DNA from: CAYRQP01 sp964426545 | GTDB lineage: Bacteria; Fermentibacterota; Fermentibacteria; Fermentibacterales; JCC-6 | DNA: 62,150 bases | NCBI GenBank assembly: GCA_964426545.1 | Contig: CAYRQP010000012.1 | Coordinates: 1 to 62,150, forward strand | Direction of reading: 5' to 3' | Part shown: positions 8,725-17,156 of the stretch, one piece after another | Position numbering within the stretch: position 1 is the stretch's first letter | Layout of the letters: each line of letters opens with the position of its first letter | The notes under the pieces: generated by a model | The model's input: only the letters and a program-made list of their open reading frames with translations | What the model was told of the DNA's origin: nothing | Databases searched by the model: none | Made by a program: the position numbers and the translations under genes

Positions 8725-9171
8725 ATCTCCGGCACTTTGATATTCGGAATTGGCAATCCTATACTGTCAGATGACAGGGTGGGACTTTATATTGCGGAGA
8801 AACTCGGTGAGAGATTTCCCGAAGCCGATGTCATTCAGGCTGCAATCGCAGGCATTTCCATTCTCGATGAAATACAGGGACATGACAGAGCAATCTTCAT
8901 CGATTCGATAATGACTAAAAGCGGAAAGCCGGGTGAACTCCATGAACTTACACTCGATGATCTCGGACCTGCTACCGCATCAATCTCAAACCACGGAACA
9001 GGGCTTCCATCCTTATTTGCAGCAGGACGGGCAATGAAATACAACCTTCCGGAGATTGTCGAAATCTATGCTGTCGAAATCTGCAACAACACAGAATTCA
9101 GCGAAGAATTCACACCGGAAGTTGAAAGAGCACTTCCGGGGATAATCGACAGAATTGCTGAAAGAATCTGA
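8710..9171 (+). CDS. Hydrogenase maturation protease (HycI/HyaD/FrhD family)
   Basis: 153 aa. The family removes the C-terminal tail of the large subunit after nickel insertion. Visible are the N-terminal IFGIGNPILSDDRVGLYIAE with the conserved Asp, the mid-protein FIDSIMTKSGKPGE, and SNHGTGLPSLFAAGRAM, which holds the conserved HG pair. The start is GTG at 8710, with GCGGGAG ending ten bases upstream; the start codon lies within a palindromic repeat, so the first seven residues are encoded by it. It is placed directly after mvhA, so MvhA is its obvious substrate. Confidence 0.88.
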   Translation: MTCSLISGTLIFGIGNPILSDDRVGLYIAEKLGERFPEADVIQAAIAGISILDEIQGHDRAIFIDSIMTKSGKPGELHELTLDDLGPATASISNHGTGLPSLFAAGRAMKYNLPEIVEIYAVEICNNTEFSEEFTPEVERALPGIIDRIAERI

Positions 9172-9597
9172 TGTTGAAACAGGACGCTCCCGCAGAGAAT
9201 ATAAATTATAAAATGGAGAGACATGACGCCGCAACTCTGTTCTGGGCTCTGGCACTGTTAGTTCTCTGCAGCACCGGAATCTCTACTGTATGGATCGATG
9301 GGGAACCTTCTGGCGGGGATATGTACTTGATATGGTCGCCCTGCATGGAGTTACATCCTGTTCAGGGGTCTGTTCACATCCTATGCAGTAAACTCGTGGA
9401 TCCGTTTTTTTACTCCAAATAGAACCTTTATCATTCTTCTTGCAGTTTGCATTGGAATTGAAACCGCTCAGTATTTCAACTTATATGAATCCACTTTCGA
9501 CCCATGGGATTTCCCTGCATACATCTCGATTCTGCTACCTGTGTATCTATTGGACCGGTACCGCAGTCACTTCACCTTAGAAAGTAGCACCACATAG
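9171..9597 (+). pseudogene. Frameshifted VanZ/DUF2809-like small membrane protein
   Basis: The ATG at 9171 overlaps the protease stop (TGATG) and opens a hydrophobic reading that is spread over three frames. The first frame gives ATLFWALALLVLCSTG; a second, from about 9275, gives RWGTFWRGYVLDMV; a third, from about 9340, gives the helix NRTFIILLAVCIGIETAQYF and then ESTFDPWDFPAYI, ending at TAG 9595-9597. The STFDPxDF motif and helix order are those of small VanZ/DUF2809-like proteins. At least two single-base shifts are needed, so it is either a young pseudogene or contains sequence errors. An ATG at 9213 is an alternative start. Confidence 0.55.
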
Positions 9598-10034
9598 TTT
9601 TTACCATACTTCTTAGCGCACTTCGGGCAAGTAGTGTAATAGAAATAAAGCATTTGAGATTTGTGTCCTTTGGAAGTTACAAAGGTGTTCATATCCTCTA
9701 TCCAGTTTTTCATTTCCTTGAAAGGACCTTCGAAGACCTTTGTGAGAAATGTGCCTGAAATAGCAGTCATGCTGCATTCCTCAACATCCTCAGTTACATC
9801 TACGAAGATGTTTGACCCCCATGGGGAATCTTCATCTGCAAGGACTATTCCGCCGCATTCGGCATTTGATGATTCTATCTTCGTCATAATGCCTGCAATG
9901 ACCTTCCCGAAATTGAGCGGAATATGGAGAAAACTCCGGACTCGGCCGGTCACGAACTTCTTATTATCCCAGACTATTTCCTGTTCATACCAGGGCTCGG
10001 GATCGAACTCTGGACAGCATTCAATCTTATCCAT
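9567..10034 (-). CDS. Conserved protein of unknown function with a C-terminal CPKC motif
   Basis: 155 aa from the ATG at 10034; AGGAGG lies five bases upstream, whereas the ATG at 10037 would leave too little spacing. No signal peptide or membrane segment is seen. The N-terminus has ECCPEFDPEPW, the middle AISGTFLTKVFEGPFKEMKN, and the end YFYYTTCPKCAKKYGKNYVV. I recall similar uncharacterised proteins in many anaerobes but cannot give a function. A GyrI-like small-molecule-binding fold is possible but not shown. It is the last gene of the gltA-acn-larA series on the minus strand and overlaps the 3' end of the broken membrane-protein gene. Confidence 0.7.
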   Translation of the reverse strand: MDKIECCPEFDPEPWYEQEIVWDNKKFVTGRVRSFLHIPLNFGKVIAGIMTKIESSNAECGGIVLADEDSPWGSNIFVDVTEDVEECSMTAISGTFLTKVFEGPFKEMKNWIEDMNTFVTSKGHKSQMLYFYYTTCPKCAKKYGKNYVVLLSKVK

Positions 10035-10048
10035 CATACCTCCTTGAA

Positions 10049-10069
10049 ATAAGTGATATGCTCACTTAT
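10049..10069. repeat. Third AAGTGA-N5-TCACTT palindrome, at the larA stop codon
   Basis: AAGTGATATGCTCACTT (10051-10067), extended to 8-base arms at 10049-10069, matches the two palindromes beside mvhA in arms and spacing. The larA stop codon (10062-10064) lies within it. Confidence 0.7.
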
Positions 10070-11309
10070 CTTCGATTATCGGGACCGACATCGAGCCACT
10101 CATCAGGACGATGATAGAAGGATTCCCGCCTTTCAAGGCGATAGCCTCGTCGACAGCATCCTGCAGGTCTGACTTCGGTGTGATGAAGCATGTATTCAGT
10201 ATATCCCCGTCGACAGCCGTAATACCCCACATCGACCCGCGGACTGCAATTTCAGCCATCTTGCCGGCTTTGTGCCATCCCAGTTTATATCCTTCTCCCA
10301 ATTTGCTCAGAGTATCTTCCGGTGTGTCACATTGAGCCAGCAGTTTCACGAAGGCATCTTCACCGACACCCATTCTGCACTTCGAGACAAGCATCAGGAT
10401 TCCGCCGTCCCTGAGAGCGAGTTTTCCGTTATCGAGTGCTTTTTGGGACTGATACAGGTCGATATCCATCGGATATGGTGCAACACTTATTACGACATCC
10501 GCTTTCTGCGAAACGGGTACACAGTAGATGTCGTTTGCTTTGTCGATTGCCGCATAAAAACTCTCATGTATATGTCCCGCAGATGAAGCATAGATATTGT
10601 GGTCACCATCGAGTACAGTCATAATGGCGAAGATGGGTTTTTCTGCAATCACTTTTAGTGCATCTATCATGTCCTCATGTACGGGATTGCCGTCGAGTGC
10701 GAGAGCGTGAGAATTCGGTTTGAGAGCGTATTTGTGATTCTGTTCGATAGTCTTAAACGAAGCGATTCCCGGAAGAAATGCCTTCCGCCCCCCGGTATAA
10801 CCTGCAAAGTAATGCGGTTCCACTGATCCGATTATGACAATTTCATCGGCTTCGACACCGGCCTTGTTGACATACATCTCCGTTCCGTTTTCTGAAGTAC
10901 CGATATGCACCATATCCTCATCTATTCGGGCATCATGCATGATGATGTTACCTTTTACTGTATCATAGAGTTCACCGAAGATCATTATCAGTTCGTCCTC
11001 AGTAGATGCGCGGTGCACACCCGTCGCAACAATGAACTTATGCGGAATCTTCTTTAGGTCCTCCCAGATCAGCGATAAGACTTTAGCGGTGGGAGTGGGG
11101 CGGGTGCCGTCATTCACAATTACAAGTGTGTTCCGGCAGTCCTTCACAAATTCAGAGAATTTCGGAGCCCCGACAGGATTTTCGAGTGCGTTCATGAGGA
11201 TTTCAGCTTCATTCATCGCAGGTACTTTGTTCGGGTGAACTACTTCAGCATCATCGGGAAGTTCGAGCGGAATCAGATCATCTTTTCCGTAAGGTATGTT
11301 GATCTTCAA
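10062..11309 (-). CDS. larA: LarA-family nickel-pincer lactate racemase homologue
   Basis: 415 aa. LarA interconverts D- and L-lactate with a nickel-pincer nucleotide bound to Lys. All active-site residues are in place: NDGTRPTPT (66-74), GVHR with H99, H125, VEPHYFAGYTGGRKAFLPG with H166 and the pincer Lys K176, and H192. These correspond to H108, H174, K184 and H200 of Lactobacillus plantarum LarA. The start is TTG at 11309 after GGAGG. The cofactor genes larB, larC and larE are not in the window. LarA homologues also act on other 2-hydroxyacids, so lactate is likely but not certain. It lies 20 bases after aconitase and converges on the hydrogenase/2-hydroxyacid dehydrogenase operon. Confidence 0.88.
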   Translation of the reverse strand: MKINIPYGKDDLIPLELPDDAEVVHPNKVPAMNEAEILMNALENPVGAPKFSEFVKDCRNTLVIVNDGTRPTPTAKVLSLIWEDLKKIPHKFIVATGVHRASTEDELIMIFGELYDTVKGNIIMHDARIDEDMVHIGTSENGTEMYVNKAGVEADEIVIIGSVEPHYFAGYTGGRKAFLPGIASFKTIEQNHKYALKPNSHALALDGNPVHEDMIDALKVIAEKPIFAIMTVLDGDHNIYASSAGHIHESFYAAIDKANDIYCVPVSQKADVVISVAPYPMDIDLYQSQKALDNGKLALRDGGILMLVSKCRMGVGEDAFVKLLAQCDTPEDTLSKLGEGYKLGWHKAGKMAEIAVRGSMWGITAVDGDILNTCFITPKSDLQDAVDEAIALKGGNPSIIVLMSGSMSVPIIEDK

Positions 11310-11329
11310 GTTATCTCCTCCAAACCGGT

Positions 11330-13264
11330 CTATCTATTTAAGGTGCGGTACCAGTTAAGGAATCCGCCTTCAAGTATCATTTCTATATCATGTGCTGAAA
11401 GGGTATGCCTTACCTGAAAAGTCTTTCCTGTGGTGCGGTTCCTTACAGTCAGAGATTTTCCTTCAACCAATTCATCTCTCGGATTCAGTATCTCGAGTTC
11501 ATGCTCCTGTTCAATACTGTCGTAATCAGCACGATTTTCGAAACAGAGCGGCAGTATACCGAAATTCACGAGATTTGCAGTATGAATGCGCTCGAAAGAG
11601 AGAGCAAAGACAGCTTTCACGCCGAGATGCATAGGGCAGATTGCTGCATGTTCACGGCTCGACCCCTGCCCGTAACTTTCCCCTGCAACTATGAAGTTGA
11701 ATGAACCTTCATCAGAATTATCTCTGCATCTTCCCGGGAATGTCGAATCAACCCCTTCGAAAACGCAGTCAGAATATTTCTCGATATTCGATCGGTAGAT
11801 AAGCCGTTTTCCTGCCGGCATAATATGATCGGTCGTAATCTTGTCATCGACTTTCAACTGAACGATTCCTGCCAGTGTTTCAGGAAGCGGTTTATTGTCA
11901 GGCGGGGGACCAATGTTGGGTCCGCGTACCGGAACGGTATCCGGGTCTAACTCGTCGATGACCATGCTGTCATCAGCGGGGAAGGTTTTAGGAATCGAAA
12001 TGGATGGGTATGATATTCCAAGTTCCCGAGGGTCTGTGAATTTCCCGGTTACAGCTGCGGTTGCAGCGACTTCAGGACTTACAAGATACACCTGTGCACT
12101 CGCCGTACCTGACCTGCATTCGAAATTCCTGTTTGCCGTCCGCAGTGAAACAGCATCAGTCCTTGGTGCCATTCCATTGCCTATGCAGAATCCGCATGTA
12201 CTTTCAGCAATGCGCGCTCCTGACTCGATAAGCGAAGCAAGATGACCCGAACCAGCAATCATGGATAGCACCTGTCTCGAACCCGGACCGATGACTAAAC
12301 AGGTGTTTTCAGCAACTGTTTTTCCACGCAGAATCTCCGCCGCCATTGCCAGATCCCTGAATGATGAATTCGTACAGGAACCGATGCACACCTGGTCGAC
12401 CGGCATCCCTTCCAGTTCAGATACTGTCGTAACATTCCCGGGAGAATGGGGAGTGGAAGCCATTGGTACGACTTCAGACAGGTCGATTTCGATTACTCTG
12501 TCATAATTACAGTTCGGGTCAGCAGAAAGAGGTATCCATACATCTTCCCGACCCTGTGCCTTCAAAAATTCACGGGTGATGTTATCTGAGGGGAATACAG
12601 ATGTAGTTGCACCGGTTTCCGCTCCCATGTTTGTGATTGTCGCTCTGTCCTGAGCAGTCAGGCAGGAGAGTCCGGGACCGAAATACTCATTTACCGTGCC
12701 TACATTCCCTTTTGTGGAAAGAATTGAGAGCACCTTGAGAACTATATCCTTGGCAGAGACAAAATCAGGAAGTTTCCCGGTAAGTTTTATACCGGTTATA
12801 CGCGGATAGGTAATCCGGAATGGTTCTCCGGCTATTGCACAGGCTACATCAAGGCCGCCGGCACCCATGGCGAACATCCCCATTCCACCTGCCGTAGGGG
12901 TGTGGCTGTCTGAGCCAAGAAGTGTTTTTCCGGGAATGCCAAAACGCTCGAAATGCACTTGGTGGCAGATGCCGTTGCCGGGTCTGGAAAATCGAATGCC
13001 GTACTTTCTTGCTATGGACTGCAGATATCTGTGGTCATCAGCATTTTCAAAACCGCTCTGCACCATATTGTGGTCTACGTAGGAGAGAGATAGATCTGTT
13101 TTTATCTCTTTCACTCCCATTGCTTCTAACTGAAGATATGCCATTGTGCCGGTGGCATCCTGGGTGAGAGTCTGGTCTATTCTGATAGCGATTCGCTCAC
13201 CGGGCTTGAGTTTACCTTCAACTATATGTTCTCTTATAATCTTTTCTGCAACAGTAAGCCCCAT
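11330..13264 (-). CDS. acn: Aconitate hydratase
   Basis: 644 aa. Isomerises citrate to isocitrate with a [4Fe-4S] cluster. Cluster ligands are seen in CIGSCTNSSFRD (C297) and TCGFCIGNG (C357, C360). Other hallmarks are LGSDSHTPTAGGMGMF, GPGSRQV, the linker at about 430-460, and the swivel-domain signature ESYGQGSSREHAA. The length matches the short bacterial/archaeal-type aconitases rather than the 850-900 aa AcnA/AcnB. GGAGG precedes the ATG at 13264. It stands between citrate synthase and larA in one operon. The closely related isopropylmalate isomerase is less likely because the domains are fused and gltA and icd are neighbours. Confidence 0.92.
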   Translation of the reverse strand: MGLTVAEKIIREHIVEGKLKPGERIAIRIDQTLTQDATGTMAYLQLEAMGVKEIKTDLSLSYVDHNMVQSGFENADDHRYLQSIARKYGIRFSRPGNGICHQVHFERFGIPGKTLLGSDSHTPTAGGMGMFAMGAGGLDVACAIAGEPFRITYPRITGIKLTGKLPDFVSAKDIVLKVLSILSTKGNVGTVNEYFGPGLSCLTAQDRATITNMGAETGATTSVFPSDNITREFLKAQGREDVWIPLSADPNCNYDRVIEIDLSEVVPMASTPHSPGNVTTVSELEGMPVDQVCIGSCTNSSFRDLAMAAEILRGKTVAENTCLVIGPGSRQVLSMIAGSGHLASLIESGARIAESTCGFCIGNGMAPRTDAVSLRTANRNFECRSGTASAQVYLVSPEVAATAAVTGKFTDPRELGISYPSISIPKTFPADDSMVIDELDPDTVPVRGPNIGPPPDNKPLPETLAGIVQLKVDDKITTDHIMPAGKRLIYRSNIEKYSDCVFEGVDSTFPGRCRDNSDEGSFNFIVAGESYGQGSSREHAAICPMHLGVKAVFALSFERIHTANLVNFGILPLCFENRADYDSIEQEHELEILNPRDELVEGKSLTVRNRTTGKTFQVRHTLSAHDIEMILEGGFLNWYRTLNR

Positions 13265-13293
13265 ATTTTCCTCCAGGTGAGTTTATACATGAA

Positions 13294-13316
13294 GAGCCCC
13301 GGCAAGACCGGGGCTC
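13294..13316 (-). promoter_or_regulatory. Stable hairpin between gltA and acn
   Basis: GAGCCCCGG and CCGGGGCTC form a perfect 9-bp GC-rich stem around a 5-base loop in the 80-base gap between gltA and acn. No T run follows, so it is more likely an mRNA processing or stability element, or a partial attenuator, than a full terminator. Confidence 0.5.
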
Positions 13317-13344
13317 CATTGTCACATCACTTTTCGCCTACTGA

Positions 13345-14616
13345 TTAAACCTGGTTTTTCAACCAACTCGTTTCAACGGATTTAGGTCTCGTAATCGGCT
13401 CCATCATGGCACGCGAAAGAACAGACTGGGCGCAGAGTCCCATAGTTCTCGATACTGCAAAGAGTACTGTGTAGTATTCGAATTCATTCAGACCGTAGTG
13501 ATACAGAAGTGCTCCGGAACCTGCATCTACATTAGGCCACGGGTTCTTTGCTTTACCATGTTCCTTGAGAACTTCCGGAACGATTTTAAACAGTTTGTCT
13601 ACAAGTTGAAGAACTTCGTCTTCCTTGAAGTGCTTCATCCCGAATTCACGGAATGCAGTGAAGCGGGGGTCGGTGACTCTGAGAACAGCATGTCCGTAAC
13701 CGGGGATAACTCTTCCGGATTCGAGGGTCTCCCAGCACTCTTCTCTTATTTGTTCGTCATCAGGCACACCGCTGAACCTGTCGAGTACCCAGAGGACAAA
13801 CTTCAGACATTCCTGATTTGCAAGCCCGTGAAGGGGACCGGCAAGACCGTTCAAACCTGCAGATACAGAGTAGTACAGGTCTGAAAGAGCGGAATTGACC
13901 ACATGGCATGAGAAAGCACTGACATTCCCACCCTCATGGTCGCAGTGAAGAACGAGGTAAAGACGCATCATATCAGCGAAAACAGGGTCATTTGCACTCA
14001 ATCCGAGCATGTGTGCGAAGTTTCCGCCCCAGTCGAGTTTAGGATTTCTTGGGATGCGGGGACCTTTGTTGAATCTCAGGCGGTAGATTCCCGCGGCGAT
14101 TTCCGGAAGTCTGGCAAGGATGATAAGAGCATCTTCGAGGGTTGATTCCCAGTAATTCGGTTTCTTTACACCTGAATCATAGGCTATCTTGAACCTCGAC
14201 TCGCGCTGCATCGACAGGATTGCGAGGTTGAACATTGCCATCGGGTGAGAATTGTCCGGCATTGCTTCGAGGACATCCCATACATAGTTAGGGACTTCAG
14301 ACCGCTCGTTGTATTCCTCCTGAAGTTTTGCAAGGGCCGCATCGTCTGGAAGTTCTCCTGTCAGAAGAAGAAAAAATATTTCTTCGGGAATCTTGTCCGT
14401 CAGTTCAAGCACGGGTATTCCGCGGACGATGAGTCCCTTGTCAGGTTCGACGAGTGATGTGTTGCAAAGCAGTCCTTTCACTCCACGAAGTCCGCCATAC
14501 ACCTGTCGCAGTTTCACATCAGAGACAGATTGTTCACCATGCTCGGTAACCAGTGTACGTAATTCTTCTCGCCACTCCGGTATCTTGGTGCGAAGAATCT
14601 TCCTCAGTCTTGGCAT
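13345..14616 (-). CDS. gltA: Citrate synthase
   Basis: 423 aa. Condenses acetyl-CoA and oxaloacetate. The catalytic triad is visible as H263 in GPLHGLANQE, H309 in PGYGHAVLR and D364 in NVDAGSG. The N-terminus (KIPEWREELRTLVTEHG, GLRGVKGLLCNTS) and length resemble the mitochondrial/Bacteroidetes-type si-citrate synthases more than the E. coli hexameric type. GGAGG precedes the ATG. It is first in the minus-strand operon gltA-acn-larA and diverges from icd across about 200 bases that must hold both promoters. Together these genes give the oxidative branch from oxaloacetate to 2-oxoglutarate. Confidence 0.93.
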   Translation of the reverse strand: MPRLRKILRTKIPEWREELRTLVTEHGEQSVSDVKLRQVYGGLRGVKGLLCNTSLVEPDKGLIVRGIPVLELTDKIPEEIFFLLLTGELPDDAALAKLQEEYNERSEVPNYVWDVLEAMPDNSHPMAMFNLAILSMQRESRFKIAYDSGVKKPNYWESTLEDALIILARLPEIAAGIYRLRFNKGPRIPRNPKLDWGGNFAHMLGLSANDPVFADMMRLYLVLHCDHEGGNVSAFSCHVVNSALSDLYYSVSAGLNGLAGPLHGLANQECLKFVLWVLDRFSGVPDDEQIREECWETLESGRVIPGYGHAVLRVTDPRFTAFREFGMKHFKEDEVLQLVDKLFKIVPEVLKEHGKAKNPWPNVDAGSGALLYHYGLNEFEYYTVLFAVSRTMGLCAQSVLSRAMMEPITRPKSVETSWLKNQV

Positions 14617-14817
14617 TTTTCCTCCTTGGTTTTTCGGTTACATTAAGTACATTTTACGAATAACAAAAATATTATGAAAAAATATAAATGCAAGTGCTGA
14701 AAATCATCCGTCATTACAGTAAATTTACTGAATAATCCGATTATGGTGCGTTTGCAGTAAAGCAATACGATGCGATATATTTCACACTTATTGTTTACAG
14801 AATACAAGGAGGTTGCA

Positions 14818-16161
14818 GTGTCAAAATTCGAAAAAGTGAACATACCGGAAGGTAATCTTGTTAAAATAGAGAATGGGAAGCCGGTAATTGGCGATAATCC
14901 AATAATCGGATACCTGCGTGGTGATGGAATCGGTCTCGATATTACACCGGTCATGCAGAGTGTCGTGGATGAAGCCGTGAGCCATGCGTATGGCGGAACA
15001 AAGAAAATCGCATGGTGCTCTCTGTATGCAGGTCTTCAGGGTTTGAAACACTATGGCAGTGAGTTTCCGCAGGAGACAGTTGATGCAATAGAATTCCTTA
15101 AAATTGCCATTAAGGGACCCTATACAACTCCAATAGGTGAAGAGACCCATGTATGCCTGTATTGTGCCAACCAGCAGTACCATCCGGGGAAATGCAGCAA
15201 ATGCGGGAAAGAAGACGGGGTCTGTGAGAGATTTCGCTCCATTAATGTGAGATTTCGCCAGCATCTCGACCTCTTTGCTTGTGTCCGCCCCGTACGGTAT
15301 TTCAAGGACGTACCATCCCCCAATAAGTATGCCGACAAGGTTGATTTCATTCTGTTCCGCGAGAATACCGAAGATGTATACGCAGGTTTCGACTTCGAAA
15401 AGGGAAGCGACACGGCACTTGCAATAATCCAACTCATCAAAGAGAAAACAGGGAGACAGATCCGCAAAGACTCGGGAATAGGCGTAAAACCGATATCCGT
15501 TTTCGGTACAGAAAGGCTTGTCCGAAAGGCGATTCAGTGGGCTGTCGACCACAACCTTCCATCGGTCACACTTGTTCATAAGGGTAACATTATGAAATTC
15601 ACGGAAGGATCATTCGCAAAATGGGGTTACGAACTTGCTGAGCGGGAATTCGGGGATGTGACCATAAGTGAAAAGAGACTCTGGGATGAATTCGACGGCA
15701 AGATACCGGAAGGAAAGATTCTCATCAAGGACAGAATCGCTGACTCCATATTCCAGCAGATACAGACCCGTCCGGATGAATATTCAGTCATGGCACTTCC
15801 AAATCTGAACGGCGACTATCTCTCTGATGCCGCGATTGCCTTAGTCGGCGGACTTGGACTAGGTCCGGGGGCAAACATGTCGGATGAAGTTGCGCTGTTC
15901 GAAGCAACACACGGCACTGCTCCGAAGTACACCGGTATGGATAAGGTCAATCCTGGGTCGCTGATACTCTCTGCCGTAATGATGCTTGAGTACATGAACT
16001 GGGGTGAAGCTGCAGAATTGATTGTAAAAGGTATGGAACAATCTATCATCGATGGATATGTGACATATGACCTTGCACGCCTGATGAAGCGGGAGGGCAG
16101 GGAAGATGTCACTGAAGTCTCCTGCTCCGGTTTTGGCGAAGCTATCATTGAAAGAATGTAG
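14818..16161 (+). CDS. icd: Isocitrate dehydrogenase with an inserted Cys-rich (zinc-ribbon-like) loop
   Basis: 447 aa from GTG 14818, which has AAGGAGG five bases upstream; an in-frame ATG at 14770 lacks a site. Oxidatively decarboxylates isocitrate to 2-oxoglutarate; prokaryotic NADP-type layout. Hallmarks are LRGDGIGLDITP, KGPYTTPIGE, RSINVRFRQHLDLFACVRPV, FRENTEDVYAG, LNGDYLSDAAIALVGGLGL and FEATHGTAPKYTG. Between KGPYTTPIGE and RSIN there is an extra segment of about 29 residues with C113-x2-C116, C126-x2-C129 and C136, a pattern fitting a zinc ribbon. It adjoins S141, the equivalent of the E. coli substrate/phosphorylation Ser113. I do not know this insertion from well-studied IDHs. Metal binding and any regulatory role are inferred. 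Confidence 0.9.
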   Translation: MSKFEKVNIPEGNLVKIENGKPVIGDNPIIGYLRGDGIGLDITPVMQSVVDEAVSHAYGGTKKIAWCSLYAGLQGLKHYGSEFPQETVDAIEFLKIAIKGPYTTPIGEETHVCLYCANQQYHPGKCSKCGKEDGVCERFRSINVRFRQHLDLFACVRPVRYFKDVPSPNKYADKVDFILFRENTEDVYAGFDFEKGSDTALAIIQLIKEKTGRQIRKDSGIGVKPISVFGTERLVRKAIQWAVDHNLPSVTLVHKGNIMKFTEGSFAKWGYELAEREFGDVTISEKRLWDEFDGKIPEGKILIKDRIADSIFQQIQTRPDEYSVMALPNLNGDYLSDAAIALVGGLGLGPGANMSDEVALFEATHGTAPKYTGMDKVNPGSLILSAVMMLEYMNWGEAAELIVKGMEQSIIDGYVTYDLARLMKREGREDVTEVSCSGFGEAIIERM

Positions 16162-16191
16162 AATATCTAACGAAAGTACTGAAAGGGAAAT

Positions 16192-17156
16192 ATGAGATTA
16201 AAGACACTTGTTTTCGCGGGAATACTACTCTTCATTCTCAGTTGCGGGAATACATCTGACACATATACAAGTCAGACTGATGAAGAAGTCATCGCAGAAA
16301 CTGAAGCAACAGATACTGAAGCNNNNNNNNNNNNNNNNNNNNNNNNNNNNNNNNNNNNNNNNNNNNNNNNNNNNNNNNNNNNNNNNNNNNNNNNNNNNNN
16401 NNNNNNNNNNNNNNNNNNNNNNCAAGTCAGACTGATGAAGAAGTCATCGCAGAAACTGAAGCAACAGATACTGAAGCAACAGATACTGAAGCTATGGGAG
16501 ACATTGAACCTGATATGGTCTACGCAAGTCACATTCTGATACCATTTGCAGGGGCGGCAAGTTCTTCTTCCACAATCAGCATGGAGGAAGCAGAAGCCTT
16601 TCTTCACACAATCGCTGATAGCATTACCGCGGGCGAACTCGATTTCGAAACTGCAGCTGCAAGGCACTCTTCTTGCCCATCCGGTCAGGGCGGCGGTTCT
16701 CTCGGCGGATTCCCAAGGGGGGCGATGGTTCCTGAGTTTGAGGAAACTGCTTTCAATCTTGCAGTCGGTGAAACATCCGATGTGTTCCAAACAAATTTCG
16801 GCTTTCATATCGTAAGACGGGACCCTGAACCATTTACAATTCGAGCCAGCCACATCCTGTTGAGTTATGCAGGTTCGATGGTACAGGATCCAACGGTTAC
16901 AAGAACTAAGGAAGAAGCGTTAGAAGCTATAACCCTCATAGCAGACAGTCTCGATGCAGGGCTCATAGTTTTCGGTAAAGCCGCATATAACAACTCCGAT
17001 TGCCCGTCGTCCGAAGATGGCGGGGATTTAGGTAGTTTTGGTGAAGGAAATATGGTCAAGGAATTTGCAGATGCCGCTTTCTCCCTCGAACCGGGTGAGA
17101 TTTCAGATATTGTCGAAACCGAATTCGGGTATCACATAATTCAAAGAACAGAATAG
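16192..17156 (+). CDS. Two-domain parvulin-type peptidyl-prolyl isomerase lipoprotein, interrupted by an assembly gap
   Basis: The N-terminus MRLKTLVFAGILLFILSCG is a lipoprotein signal (Cys18). A Thr/Glu-rich linker follows, then two parvulin domains. Each begins with a SHIL motif and ends with a FGFHIV or FGYHII motif; GGGSLGGFPRGAMVPEFE and GGDLGSFGEGNMVKEFA are the typical central blocks. Parvulins help to fold exported proteins, here at the inner or outer membrane. The reading frame appears broken only because 100 Ns (16323-16422) were placed between two identical 55-nt ends. Merging the copies (removing 155 nt) restores one 269-aa protein. The linker holds a 15-nt repeat coding ATDTE, which may be longer in the real genome. 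Confidence 0.8.
16323..16422. other. Scaffold gap (100 N) flanked by identical 55-nt ends
   Basis: 16268-16322 and 16423-16477 are identical. An exact 55-nt overlap at a 100-N join is what a k=55 assembly graph leaves when two contigs are scaffolded without merging. The gap size is a placeholder. Confidence 0.9.

Noticed and set aside
14821..15579. 252-aa minus-strand reading frame
   Set aside because: Shadow of icd; no start site and no protein-like motif.
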